A DNA stretch of 64,000 nt from Clostridiales bacterium (GTDB lineage Bacteria; Bacillota; Clostridia; Peptostreptococcales; Acidaminobacteraceae). The notes below the pieces were generated by a model. That model had not been told where the DNA came from. It made no database searches and was given only the letters and a program-made list of their open reading frames with translations. Position numbers and translations under genes: made by a program. Below are positions 56,101 to 62,645 of the stretch, in pieces (position 1 is the first letter of the stretch; each line of letters opens with the position of its first letter). Location: assembly GCA_016342415.1 (NCBI GenBank), contig JAEIOD010000001.1, positions 372,001-436,000 of the forward strand. The letters are read 5' to 3'.

Positions 56101-56178
56101 CTCTATCCATTCCTTTTTTACTGATTTATTATGTTCTTTTTCTACTAATACGGGTACTTCATATAATCCATTCTTCAT
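53164..56178 (-). CDS. PLD-nuclease/SF2 helicase/DUF3427 protein
   Basis: The 1004-residue protein combines a phospholipase D-like domain (about 100-250: HAKAYYFERQTG, YVGSSNLSKAAISSGLEWN), an SF2 helicase (VAATGTGKTILSAFDY, VLDETHHA, LLGLTATPERMDG, FVVDLYNEGIDIP, QQLGRGLRLS) and a C-terminal DUF3427 region (PYTFIGRARYVSHKG...IIWKLDDPIP). Single-gene proteins of this layout are common in defence islands and are probably stand-alone restriction factors. It lies just upstream of zorA, 47 bases away and on the same strand, so it may be co-transcribed with Zorya. The second PLD-helicase at 26011 lacks DUF3427. Confidence 0.92.
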   Translation of the reverse strand: MKNGLYEVPVLVEKEHNKSVKKEWIEKAEMPKILSKDYEVLLRRKLGSLHKDEVFPFYQGLYKLLDEKEAVNPELLLAVHHDENSVRELSENRPLTSIAFSSLFTGKKGEPTLVSELKREIRTSERIDLLISFVKYSGIRLILDDLEAFTKHNKLRIITTSYMGASDYKAIETLSRLPNTEVKVTFDTERTRLHAKAYYFERQTGFSTAYVGSSNLSKAAISSGLEWNVKISEYTSPDVMNKFQGIFDSYWNDNEFVTFDPDDVLLSDQLKEALKPKVESMHLQYFDIKPYPYQREILEELKSERVFYNSYRNLIVAATGTGKTILSAFDYKRFVKEKPNAKLLFIAHRREILEQSLRTFRMILKDQNFGELWIGSDIPIHHNHLFATVQTLSRSSKFLTYDDSHFDYIVLDETHHASAGSYLDIIDYYEPTILLGLTATPERMDGQDITVHFNNRIASEIRLSEAINRKLLSPFHYFGISDSVNLEHMTFKRGQYVRTELEKIYTKNDQRVGEILKSLDRYITDVSEMKALGFCINKSHAAYMAMKFNQAGIPSENLDSDTSDEIRRAVKQKLLKGEIKCIFVVDLYNEGIDIPEVDTVLFLRPTESMTVFLQQLGRGLRLSDDKDALTVLDFVGRAHKDYDFSLKFRALIGKSKHTLKKEIEHEFPNMPAGCSIQLERVAMENILHNIQSSTFNKTSLRRMIQMFDQHYDLELTVENFLTMYHLDVKQFYANYTFYDLCHQANKIEHYQAEDKFKKIFLRRLSTVNSSDFLTYILEVFKTKELIADQMAGMLHYTIYSDKPESTYKESFENFLINNTSLVDEAIELIEYLLKHQKQLKKPIKLDYELPLDLYSDYHLDQILAAFDVNKETQKYPLRQGVHFIKDKNTDIFFITINKNEGDYLESTLYNDYAISDTLFHWESQSITSDTSITGQRYIRNDSEHKVLLFVREAKHQYKKTMPYTFIGRARYVSHKGSKPIQIIWKLDDPIPQKVISESNLKLVE

Positions 56179-56433
56179 AACAATCCTCTGTCTATATGAT
56201 TAGTCTAATAATTGGGAATTTCCTTTTATCTACAATTAATTATACTCCTTTTTGTTCGCATAAACATCACATTTTACAAATATTACGTATTTATTCATCA
56301 ATTGTAAACTCCACTAAAATTGTTAATAATCGAGTTGTTAAAAGTTTATAAGAAAATCTGATAACCAAACCATTTATATGGTTATATCCAACTCATAATC
56401 ACCCCATAGTTAATATCTACTCGTTAAATCTAA

Positions 56434-57249
56434 TCAGCATATATCATCTATATGTATCTTGGTATTACAATGTGGACATTCAATACCCTCAGGTTTCTGA
56501 CCTAGTTCATCTACAAAACCAGAACTAATAATACCTGTTGGTAGTGCTACTAAACCAATACCCGAAACTGCAATGACGCTGGCTAAAACTTTACCTATAA
56601 AAGTAACCGGATAGACATCACCATATCCCACTGTCGTTAAAGTCGCTATCGCCCACCACAGTGATGAAATGATATTCGGAAAGACTTCTGGTTGTATCTC
56701 ATTTTCAAAGTAATACATCAGTGTTGCAGAGATCAGAATTACAAAACCCATTACAAATACAGTGGCTAACAATTCTTCTTTTTTTCGTGAAATGACTCTA
56801 AATATGGTTGTTAATGCTTTTGAATACCGGTTAATTTTTAGTACTCTCATGAGTCTTGTTATTCTAACCATTCTTAAAAATCTTAAATCAATAGGCAATA
56901 TCATTGGTAAATAGAACGGCAGTATTGCAAACAAGTCAATTAAAGCCATAAAAGAAAAAGCAAACTTCCTTCTAGATTTTAAATTAGAAAGGGTTTTATA
57001 TTTTAAGTCTGCAGTCCATAATCTCAAGATATACTCCATCGAAAAAATAACGACTGAAACAAATTCAAAAATCTTAAACTGACTTTCATATCTAATAAAA
57101 ATAGTATTGTAAGACTCAAGTACGATTGCTATTGTATTCAATACAATAAGTAAAATAATACCTAAGTCAAAATACTTACTGGCTTTGTCACCATATTCTG
57201 CTTTTTCAATGACTTCAAAAACTCTTTTTTTAAGCTGCTGATATTTCAT
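56434..57249 (-). CDS. Voltage-gated-type potassium channel
   Basis: The 271-residue protein has six membrane segments, including an S4-like basic helix (LRFLRMVRITRLMRVLKINRYSK, Arg/Lys at every third position). The pore loop is SSLWWAIATLTTVGYGDVYP with the selectivity filter TVGYGD. The C-terminus has CxxC-type cysteines (IECPHCNTKIHIDDIC), a small zinc-ribbon-like end. It conducts potassium across the cytoplasmic membrane in response to voltage. Its place between a defence helicase and a GIY-YIG protein may be chance or may point to membrane-potential-based defence. Confidence 0.93.
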   Translation of the reverse strand: MKYQQLKKRVFEVIEKAEYGDKASKYFDLGIILLIVLNTIAIVLESYNTIFIRYESQFKIFEFVSVVIFSMEYILRLWTADLKYKTLSNLKSRRKFAFSFMALIDLFAILPFYLPMILPIDLRFLRMVRITRLMRVLKINRYSKALTTIFRVISRKKEELLATVFVMGFVILISATLMYYFENEIQPEVFPNIISSLWWAIATLTTVGYGDVYPVTFIGKVLASVIAVSGIGLVALPTGIISSGFVDELGQKPEGIECPHCNTKIHIDDIC

Positions 57250-57317
57250 ATGCCTACTTTCATTATTCTATAAAACTTTAGCAATTCTACTAAGATACAG
57301 ATTAATACAAAATATTG

Positions 57318-58595
57318 TTAATTTACATTCTCCCCTATTTTCTTTGATTCTCTGTATTGTTCTGCTAAAGGAATGCTAGAAAACTCTACTGTTTTATCAT
57401 GATTTTCTTTTATTACTCTTTCAATATCTTTAAGATTGACTTTAAAGAACTCACGTCTTGTATTGATTTTATTGATCTTACTTTTATCAAAGGCTTTGTG
57501 TAATTTATTCTCTAAAGTTGGCGCATCATCAGAGAAAATCATAGCATGTACATCAAAATTAAACGGAACTGATGCATCACCTAACTCATGTACTCTATCT
57601 AAAGGTTCTAATCGTCTAGTCATACCTATTTTATAGACACCTTCACCAAATGATCCAATATTTGAAATGACATATACATACCCTGCTCTTTTATTAGCCT
57701 CTCGATAATCAATATCTTTTAAATTCTTTTCTATATCATTTAATTGAAGCTCAACTTCTTCTATTTTCTTTTCCAATTCCAGTTTTTTATCATCAGAATC
57801 ACAACCTTCAATCTGCTTTAGAAGAGCTGTTAAAGCCTTGCTATAATGTTTCTTTTCTTTGTTAATTTCTTTTCTTGATTCTTCAATTTCTTTTGCTAAT
57901 TTAGCTTCTTCTCTTATTTCTTCTCTTAATCGTTTCTGTTCTTCTTTTTCTTCTTGTTTCTTTAGTTTGTATTCATGGGCCAAGTATAATTCTTCATATT
58001 TCAATTTTTTATATTTTGAATTAATAGTTATATTCATTACTCTACCTAGTTTATTAATCGTATCATAAGATTTTTCAATCCTTTTTTCACAAGATTCAAC
58101 ATTATTGAATTTAATATTTTTAACACTTGCATCACATTCATTATTAAACGATCTCAATAGCAACTTCAACATATCATTGACCATTTTTTTACCTTCAGAT
58201 TTTTTTCCGTTAACGGTCCAATTTTGATTACCTGTAGCAGCGATTTTTTCTTTTATCATTTGTTTCTGTTTATCACGGTTTTTTGTCAGTTTTTCTTTAA
58301 AGAAATCACTATTATCAAAGTCATATTTAGGACAATATAATGAGAATGATTCCATTAGCAACTCCTCATCAACTTCAATAATTTCTGCTTTCTTCAGCTT
58401 AATTGTGTGTAATAGTATATCTAGTTTTCCTTCCTGCTTTTTAATGTTCTTCTCTAAAACTGATAATTCCTCAGTTTTCGAATTAATAATTTCTTCAATA
58501 TCAATTATTTTATCTAAGTTATCCTCACCAATTACTTCCTTCATTATTTGATTTTGTGCTTTGATTTTTTTTATATTTAATAAATCTTTTAACAT
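57318..58595 (-). CDS. DUF4041 coiled-coil protein with GIY-YIG nuclease domain
   Basis: I start at ATG 58595 (GGAGGG 7 bases upstream), giving 425 residues. Residues 1-100 are coiled coil, residues about 100-200 fit DUF4041 (KIAATGNQNWTVNGKKSEGKKMVNDMLKLLLRSFNNECD), then comes another coiled coil, and from about 315 a GIY-YIG/T5orf172-type domain (RAGYVYVISNIGSFGEGVYKIGMTRRLEPLDRVHELGDASVPFNFDVHAMIF, Glu in LENKLHKAF). Proteins of this layout are common in phages and defence loci. Catalytic residues (Y, GVYKIGMTRR, E) appear intact. Target unknown. Confidence 0.9.
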   Translation of the reverse strand: MLKDLLNIKKIKAQNQIMKEVIGEDNLDKIIDIEEIINSKTEELSVLEKNIKKQEGKLDILLHTIKLKKAEIIEVDEELLMESFSLYCPKYDFDNSDFFKEKLTKNRDKQKQMIKEKIAATGNQNWTVNGKKSEGKKMVNDMLKLLLRSFNNECDASVKNIKFNNVESCEKRIEKSYDTINKLGRVMNITINSKYKKLKYEELYLAHEYKLKKQEEKEEQKRLREEIREEAKLAKEIEESRKEINKEKKHYSKALTALLKQIEGCDSDDKKLELEKKIEEVELQLNDIEKNLKDIDYREANKRAGYVYVISNIGSFGEGVYKIGMTRRLEPLDRVHELGDASVPFNFDVHAMIFSDDAPTLENKLHKAFDKSKINKINTRREFFKVNLKDIERVIKENHDKTVEFSSIPLAEQYRESKKIGENVN

Positions 58596-58717
58596 ACCAA
58601 TCCCTCCATTTTCATTAAAAGTTAACAGATTGTTCTTTAGTATTAATAGCAAAAGTGATAGTCAAAGCAATGAGCAAAATACTTTACAGAATATAATATT
58701 TGATATTAATCGATTAA

Positions 58718-58990
58718 CTAATCCGCATCTGGCAACACCCTAGCACTAGATATTATGTTGCCACAATAGCCTCCAAGATCAACAACTACAAACCAATGTT
58801 CAGTATTGGGTATTACAGCTCTATAGACTGAATCCTTAATATAGCCACCAATGAATTGGTGATCATATCCTAGACTATATTCAATGTAGTTGGCTTTATT
58901 CATAATCCTCACAATAGCGGAGTTACTCAGTTTAACTTCTACTGTTTTACCTGAAGGTACCAAACCCAAATCATACTCTTGAAAATTCAT
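58718..58990 (-). CDS. DUF1883 family protein
   Basis: The 90-residue protein reads MNFQEYDLGLVPSGKTVEV near the start, with IGGYIKDSVYRAVIP and HWFVVVDLGGYCG further on, matching the DUF1883 pattern (a small beta-sandwich). The domain is sometimes fused to TIR domains in other bacteria; here it stands alone. GGGGG precedes the ATG. It is the third gene after an XRE-TPR regulator and a helix-hairpin-helix protein and may be part of that regulator's operon. Function unknown. Confidence 0.8.
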   Translation of the reverse strand: MNFQEYDLGLVPSGKTVEVKLSNSAIVRIMNKANYIEYSLGYDHQFIGGYIKDSVYRAVIPNTEHWFVVVDLGGYCGNIISSARVLPDAD

Positions 58991-59031
58991 ATATGCCCCC
59001 TAAAAATGATATAACCTGCATACTAACCAAC

Positions 59032-59307
59032 TTACTGTAACAAAGATTCTCTTTCATACTTCTTAACCAATTCCATGGCCATTTTTTTTCTTTGAGGACC
59101 AATATTTCTAACTGAATATTGACTGGTCTGGCACTTGTCTAAACATACCTTTAAATCATGAACATTCATTATGCCTCTTCTTATGAAGAGGCTCACTAGA
59201 CCCTTTGGATAATAATCATATTCCATTTCGATTTCTTCTTGTAAGTTGATGTCTTTCAGATTATTGAATTTTCTTTTAAAAGTAATCTGATTCAACCGTG
59301 TAGACAT
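59032..59307 (-). CDS. Small helix-hairpin-helix protein, RNA polymerase alpha-CTD-like
   Basis: I start at ATG 59307 because GGGAGG lies 6 bases upstream (91 residues); the open frame runs further into the regulator gene. The sequence LFIRRGIMNVHDLKVCL and YSVRNIGPQRKKMAMELVKKY fits the tandem helix-hairpin-helix layout of the RNA polymerase alpha C-terminal domain (the RNIG loop corresponds to the conserved RNLG). A stand-alone alpha-CTD-like protein could bind DNA or modulate RNA polymerase. It lies 16 bases after the XRE-TPR regulator and so is probably co-transcribed. The resemblance is by motif only. Confidence 0.7.
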   Translation of the reverse strand: MSTRLNQITFKRKFNNLKDINLQEEIEMEYDYYPKGLVSLFIRRGIMNVHDLKVCLDKCQTSQYSVRNIGPQRKKMAMELVKKYERESLLQ

Positions 59308-59323
59308 GTTCACCTCCCATACC

Positions 59324-60259
59324 CTAAATCTCAATTTTATACATTTCATATGTTCTTTTTTTATAAATCTCAATCAAATCCTTTTTATCTTGTATTTCTA
59401 ATAAAGTAAGACAATACCTAAAGTCGTTCTTATAGTTTCGTTTGCCAAGCAAGTACTTAGCAACACCACTTCTATAATAAAAAGCAAATAAACAGTATAT
59501 GGAGTTATAGTCCATGCAATACTTGATACCTGTATTTGAAAATTTTAAAGACTGCTTTAAATCATTTAAATTGAAATGATTATAAGATAAGTTCAAGTAT
59601 ATTTTTATAATCAACTGTACATAGTTGATTGTCATATTCGGAACATTTATAAGTTGCTTCAATGCCAAAGTCAACAAATCATTGGAATTGTCATACTCCT
59701 TTTTTGCACTTAATGAAACGGCCAGCATAATCAGAATTCTCGATTCCAAAAGAGTGTATTTATAAGCCTTGAAACTCTCTATTGAAAATTCCTTGTTGTT
59801 GATCTTCAAAGCTTTTATAAATGATTCGATACTTTCTAAGTAGTTCTCCTCATAATATGCTTTAACACCTACTATAACCTCTTTTAATTGATCCACTTGA
59901 TTTAAATTGACCATGTTGTCTAGCTCTTTATTGGTCAGAACTTTGTTAAGTTCCTCCTGTAGATTTGAAACTTTCTTCAAATCATAATTGATAATAATAT
60001 CATCTAAATCTTTATAGTATTTATACATGACCTCAGATGTACGATGCGCACTGAACACTGACAATAAATCCGCCTTGTAAACTTCAGATAAATATTCGAT
60101 CGTATCATACTTCGGTATCACTTTTCCATTTTCCAGTCTTCGTAATGTTTCCACATTGATCTTACAAAGGTTTTCAACATCCTTTTGAGTTAAATTCAAA
60201 GATTTCCTTACCTTTTTCATGTACTCACCAAAGGTAGTTGCATCAAACACTTGAAACAT
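59324..60259 (-). CDS. XRE-TPR regulator, Rgg/PlcR-like (RRNPP type)
   Basis: The 311-residue protein has an N-terminal XRE helix-turn-helix (FGEYMKKVRKSLNLTQKDVENLCKINVETLRRLENGKVIPKYDTIEYLSEVY) and a C-terminal helical-repeat domain of about 230 residues (AVSLSAKKEYDNSNDLLTLALKQL, NLSYNHFNLNDLKQSLKFSNTGIKYC, FYYRSGVAKYLLGKRNY), the layout of peptide-pheromone receptors such as PlcR, NprR and Rgg. AGGAGG precedes the ATG. A small secreted peptide is coded divergently at 60350, with a palindrome between. A paralogue lies at 61108-62067. Likely it binds the processed peptide in the cytoplasm. Confidence 0.85.
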   Translation of the reverse strand: MFQVFDATTFGEYMKKVRKSLNLTQKDVENLCKINVETLRRLENGKVIPKYDTIEYLSEVYKADLLSVFSAHRTSEVMYKYYKDLDDIIINYDLKKVSNLQEELNKVLTNKELDNMVNLNQVDQLKEVIVGVKAYYEENYLESIESFIKALKINNKEFSIESFKAYKYTLLESRILIMLAVSLSAKKEYDNSNDLLTLALKQLINVPNMTINYVQLIIKIYLNLSYNHFNLNDLKQSLKFSNTGIKYCMDYNSIYCLFAFYYRSGVAKYLLGKRNYKNDFRYCLTLLEIQDKKDLIEIYKKRTYEMYKIEI

Positions 60260-60275
60260 AATGCCTCCTTAAATA

Positions 60276-60289
60276 CCACTTTAAAGTGG
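60276..60289. promoter_or_regulatory. Palindromic operator between regulator 1 and peptide 1
   Basis: CCACTTTAAAGTGG is a perfect 14-bp palindrome. It abuts the ribosome-site region of the regulator gene. For the peptide gene it overlaps the expected -35 position, 19 bases before a TATACT -10 box (60309-60314). The -35 itself is poor, so an activator bound here is expected. A near copy, CCACTTCAAAGTAG, lies at 60611-60624. Confidence 0.65.
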
Positions 60290-60349
60290 GTTATGCAAAA
60301 TGACTCATTATACTACACTTTCCTTATAGACATAGAAAGGAGGCAGTAC

Positions 60350-60472
60350 ATGAAGAAATTACTCGTATCTCTAGTCATTTCAGTCTTATTACTAACTAGT
60401 TTCAGTTTAGTATTTGCTGGAAATGAAGACGATGTACCAAGAATATTCTCAGTTGAAACTCAGAACGATTAA
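60350..60472 (+). CDS. Small secreted peptide, candidate pheromone precursor 1 (40 aa)
   Basis: The ATG at 60350 follows AAAGGAGG by 7 bases. The 40-residue product has a basic start (MKK), a hydrophobic core (LLVSLVISVLLLTSFSLV) and a probable signal-peptidase site after VFA, leaving GNEDDVPRIFSVETQND. It is divergent from the XRE-TPR regulator across a palindrome, the arrangement of PlcR-PapR and ComR-ComS. The second peptide (60839-60997) shares an acidic AG...D(E/D)x(I/V)P motif. Sequence and layout are seen; pheromone activity is inference. Confidence 0.75.
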   Translation: MKKLLVSLVISVLLLTSFSLVFAGNEDDVPRIFSVETQND

Positions 60473-60725
60473 CAAGTAATCTTTTAGTCGCCAATCAAAA
60501 TATCAATAGCTTATACGACATTATTATTTTGATTGAACTTTTCATATTATTTTAGAGTTAAGTTGTCACATTATAAGTTGATTTTAATATGACCATACAA
60601 CTAAAGCACCCCACTTCAAAGTAGTATTCTACCTTCTGTCGGGTGCTGATATCTAAAATGACCATGAAATTAAGTTAAACAGATTTTAGTTGCTCTCATT
60701 TACATTCGACAAATTCCAATTTATG

Positions 60726-60757
60726 AAACCTACCGTCTCTCTGCTGGTAGGTTTTTT
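60726..60757 (+). terminator. Terminator downstream of peptide 1
   Basis: AAACCTACC (60726-60734) pairs with GGTAGGTTT (60746-60754), with a run of T following on the plus strand. It leaves a transcribed tail of about 250 bases after the peptide gene that includes the palindrome copy at 60611-60624 and an AGCACCC/GGGTGCT stem (60605-60611 and 60641-60647). Confidence 0.85.
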
Positions 60758-60793
60758 AATAACTCTTCAATACATTTAATTATCTATAGATAC

Positions 60794-60822
60794 AAAAAGT
60801 ATTGCGTATAAATACGCAATAC
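60794..60822 (-). terminator. Terminator of peptide 2
   Basis: A perfect 10-bp stem is formed by GTATTGCGTA (60799-60808) and TACGCAATAC (60813-60822), with five U on the minus strand. It lies 17 bases past the stop of the small peptide gene. Confidence 0.85.
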
Positions 60823-60838
60823 CCATAGTTACTTGATA

Positions 60839-60997
60839 TTAGTATATAATTGGAATATCCTCATCATTATCACCCGCTACCATAATAACTTGGTTTTGAA
60901 GATTATCTTGTTTCTCATAAACACTAAATGCCATCGCATTAAATGTTAAAACTAATGATGCAGCAATTATAGTGATATTTCTTGCTCGTTTTGTCAT
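60839..60997 (-). CDS. Small secreted peptide, candidate pheromone precursor 2 (52 aa)
   Basis: ATG at 60997 is preceded by AAGGAG (5-base spacing), and a terminator follows the stop. The 52-residue product has a basic start (MTKRARN), a hydrophobic segment (ITIIAASLVLTFNAMAFSV) and an acidic tail ending VAGDNDEDIPIIY. The tail matches the end of peptide 1 (AGNEDDVPRIF) in pattern: AG, acidic run, hydrophobic, Pro, x, Ile, aromatic. It is divergent from the second XRE-TPR regulator with an inverted repeat between them. It is most likely the cognate signal of that regulator, with the active form released from the C-terminus. Confidence 0.75.
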   Translation of the reverse strand: MTKRARNITIIAASLVLTFNAMAFSVYEKQDNLQNQVIMVAGDNDEDIPIIY

Positions 60998-61070
60998 ATT
61001 AACTCCTTAATTACACGTTTTCGTACTTACTAACCCAGTAATTAAATGTTATAATCGATTCGAATATAAA

Positions 61071-61092
61071 AAATCCGAATCAATTCGGATTT
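61071..61092. promoter_or_regulatory. Inverted repeat between peptide 2 and regulator 2
   Basis: AAATCCGAAT (61071-61080) and ATTCGGATTT (61083-61092) are perfect 10-base arms two bases apart. The repeat lies in the leader of regulator 2 (just before AAGGAG) and 17 bases upstream of a TATAAC -10 box (61053-61048, minus) for the peptide gene, which lacks a -35. A related half-site ATTCGAAT occurs at about 61058-61065. The placement mirrors the operator of the first cassette. Confidence 0.65.
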
Positions 61093-61107
61093 TCTAAGGA
61101 GAAATAT

Positions 61108-62067
61108 ATGCTATATGAGTTGGATTATGATATAAAAAAATTTGGAGAGATTCTCTTAGCCATTAGAAAAAAAGGCAAAATGACTCAAAAGCAGATTAGA
61201 GAGTTGTCAGGCATTCATCCAGATACAATGAAAAGTCTTGAGTACGGTTTAAGATTTCCATCCATTGACACGGTTAACAAGTTAAGCGATCTATATCAAA
61301 TCAATCTTTTGAATGTGTTGAATGAATGTCGATTTGATAAAAATGATTTTCTAGTTTCAATCAATTCAAAAATAGATATGATTTCTTATAGTGACGATCT
61401 AAAGGAAATTGATGAAGTAATCGATTCTTTAAACAACTATATAAAAGATAACATAGAGAATTTCACCGATAGAATATTAAGTAAAATACGTCAAATGGAA
61501 TTGCTCTCAAAATTGATAAAAATAAAAAATAAGACAGATATCATGAACATCAATTTAACAGAAGAGTTATGCATTCAGGCAATTCAATTAACTCATCCGG
61601 GTTTTAACATTTCTCAGGTGCATAAAAACTACTACAGTTTATTGGAGTATCGCATCTTGCTGATCTATAGTTTCTGTATGACCAGACAAAAGAAACATCA
61701 ATTGGCTTTAGATACCACTCAGTTCATTTTAAAAAACTTGAACTATCATTACAAGTCAAATCAGTCAGCTGTTAAATTGATCCTGCTCGGACTTTTTTTT
61801 CAGTCGTATCAATTGTTTATAATGGATGACAATGCCGAAGTGATCAACACCTGCAACACTGGTATACAGATGTCAAAGGAAAAATATTGTATGAAGTATT
61901 TGCCAACCTTCTATTTCAGAAAAGGAATTTCTGAATATAAGTCTAACAACACTTCATATACTGAAACACTTAAGAACTGTTTAGAAACCTTGAAACTATT
62001 AGACAATCAAGAAATGCATGATAAGTACTTAAGTGTATTAAATAACAAGTATTCAATTCATTTATAA
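61108..62067 (+). CDS. XRE-TPR regulator, Rgg/PlcR-like, paralogue
   Basis: The 319-residue protein has an N-terminal XRE helix-turn-helix (FGEILLAIRKKGKMTQKQIRELSGIHPDTMKSLEYGLRFPSIDTVNKLSDLY) and a C-terminal helical-repeat domain ending FYFRKGISEYKSNNTSYTETLKNCLETLKLL. It aligns along its length with the regulator at 59324-60259 (FYFRKG against FYYRSG). AAGGAG is 6 bases before the ATG, and a TATAAT box lies at 61050-61055. It is divergent from the 52-residue secreted peptide. By family it should be a cytoplasmic receptor for an imported peptide and a DNA-binding regulator; its target is probably the repeat at 61071-61092. Confidence 0.85.
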   Translation: MLYELDYDIKKFGEILLAIRKKGKMTQKQIRELSGIHPDTMKSLEYGLRFPSIDTVNKLSDLYQINLLNVLNECRFDKNDFLVSINSKIDMISYSDDLKEIDEVIDSLNNYIKDNIENFTDRILSKIRQMELLSKLIKIKNKTDIMNINLTEELCIQAIQLTHPGFNISQVHKNYYSLLEYRILLIYSFCMTRQKKHQLALDTTQFILKNLNYHYKSNQSAVKLILLGLFFQSYQLFIMDDNAEVINTCNTGIQMSKEKYCMKYLPTFYFRKGISEYKSNNTSYTETLKNCLETLKLLDNQEMHDKYLSVLNNKYSIHL

Positions 62068-62098
62068 CTACTAACATTTTATAAGTAAACTATACAAT

Positions 62099-62136
62099 AA
62101 CACCTTTATTCAGATTTTGATTAAAGGTGTTATTGT
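62099..62136 (+). terminator. Terminator of regulator 2
   Basis: AACACCTTTA (62099-62108) pairs with TAAAGGTGTT (62122-62131), followed by ATTGTTATT on the plus strand. The U run is imperfect but the stem is perfect. Confidence 0.7.
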
Positions 62137-62304
62137 TATTACAACTCTATTTTTTTGGGGTAATGGTGTAACTCAATTTCCTTCTGAATCTGTGAATAGT
62201 AGAATGTTTTTCATCTAGTCCAGAATTTGATGACTATATTCTTTATTGCAGTTGCACTAAATAAAAAATATCCATATATTTTTAAACAATCCCTCAATAT
62301 AAAA

Positions 62305-62333
62305 TTGACTGAAAATTCATAACATGATATAAT
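62305..62333 (+). promoter_or_regulatory. Promoter of the eutH transcript
   Basis: TTGACT (62305-62310), a 17-base spacer and a perfect TATAAT (62328-62333) form a near-consensus sigma-A promoter. Transcription should start near 62340, giving a leader of about 300 bases before the eutH ATG. Confidence 0.85.
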
Positions 62334-62350
62334 TTTAGTAAATCAAATAT

Positions 62351-62393
62351 TGAATCGTAATGAAGCGATTCAAATGAAAGCAACGGCGCTTTC
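62351..62393 (+). promoter_or_regulatory. Dual-hairpin ANTAR (EutV-type) RNA motif in the eutH leader
   Basis: Hairpin 1: TGAATCGT (62351-62358), hexaloop AATGAA, GCGATTCA (62365-62372). Hairpin 2: GAAAGC (62376-62381), hexaloop AACGGC, GCTTTC (62388-62393). Both hexaloops have A at position 1 and G at position 4, and the hairpins are 3 bases apart, as in the RNA targets of ANTAR antiterminators such as EutV. The 3' arm of hairpin 2 overlaps the 5' arm of the terminator at 62389, so the two structures exclude each other. The gene downstream is eutH, an ethanolamine gene, in agreement. Confidence 0.85.
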
Positions 62394-62440
62394 TAATGTT
62401 CAGCACATGTACTGGACTTAGAGGGTATTTTTTGTTTTTG
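62389..62440 (+). terminator. Regulated terminator in the eutH leader
   Basis: CTTTCTAA (62389-62396) pairs with TTAGAGGG (62418-62425, two G-U pairs), and inside it GTTCAG (62398-62403) pairs with CTGGAC (62412-62417). A U-rich tract follows (62426-62440). Its first five bases are shared with the second ANTAR hairpin. Confidence 0.8.
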
Positions 62441-62453
62441 GTGTTTTCTACTG

Positions 62454-62515
62454 AGCTCCTCTCTGTCTTATGTCTGATAGTTTTTAACTATCTGCTAAAC
62501 AGAGGGGAGCTTTTT
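62454..62515 (+). terminator. Second terminator in the eutH leader
   Basis: AGCTCCTCTCTG (62454-62465) pairs with CAGAGGGGAGCT (62500-62511) with one G-U pair, enclosing an inner hairpin GATAGTT/AACTATC, and is followed by TTTTT. It is a tandem second stop between the promoter and eutH, or part of an alternative fold with the upstream region. Confidence 0.8.
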
Positions 62516-62645
62516 GTGTGTTATAGTTCGTCATTAAAACGCGCAAATTGGTCAAAGATCGTAAATATAAGGGGGGGTGACAAATAACAATCAAAGCAAT
62601 ATGCAAAAGCACTTATAAGCTAACCAATTAAATAGGAGGATTAAA

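Noticed and set aside
60611-60700. Possible short peptide frames on both strands downstream of peptide 1
   Set aside because: The plus-strand frame has 11 codons and the minus-strand frame of 35 codons has no ribosome site; neither has a signal peptide.
62396-62587. 63-residue plus-strand frame in the eutH leader
   Set aside because: It is built from terminator stems and U runs of the leader and lacks a ribosome site.
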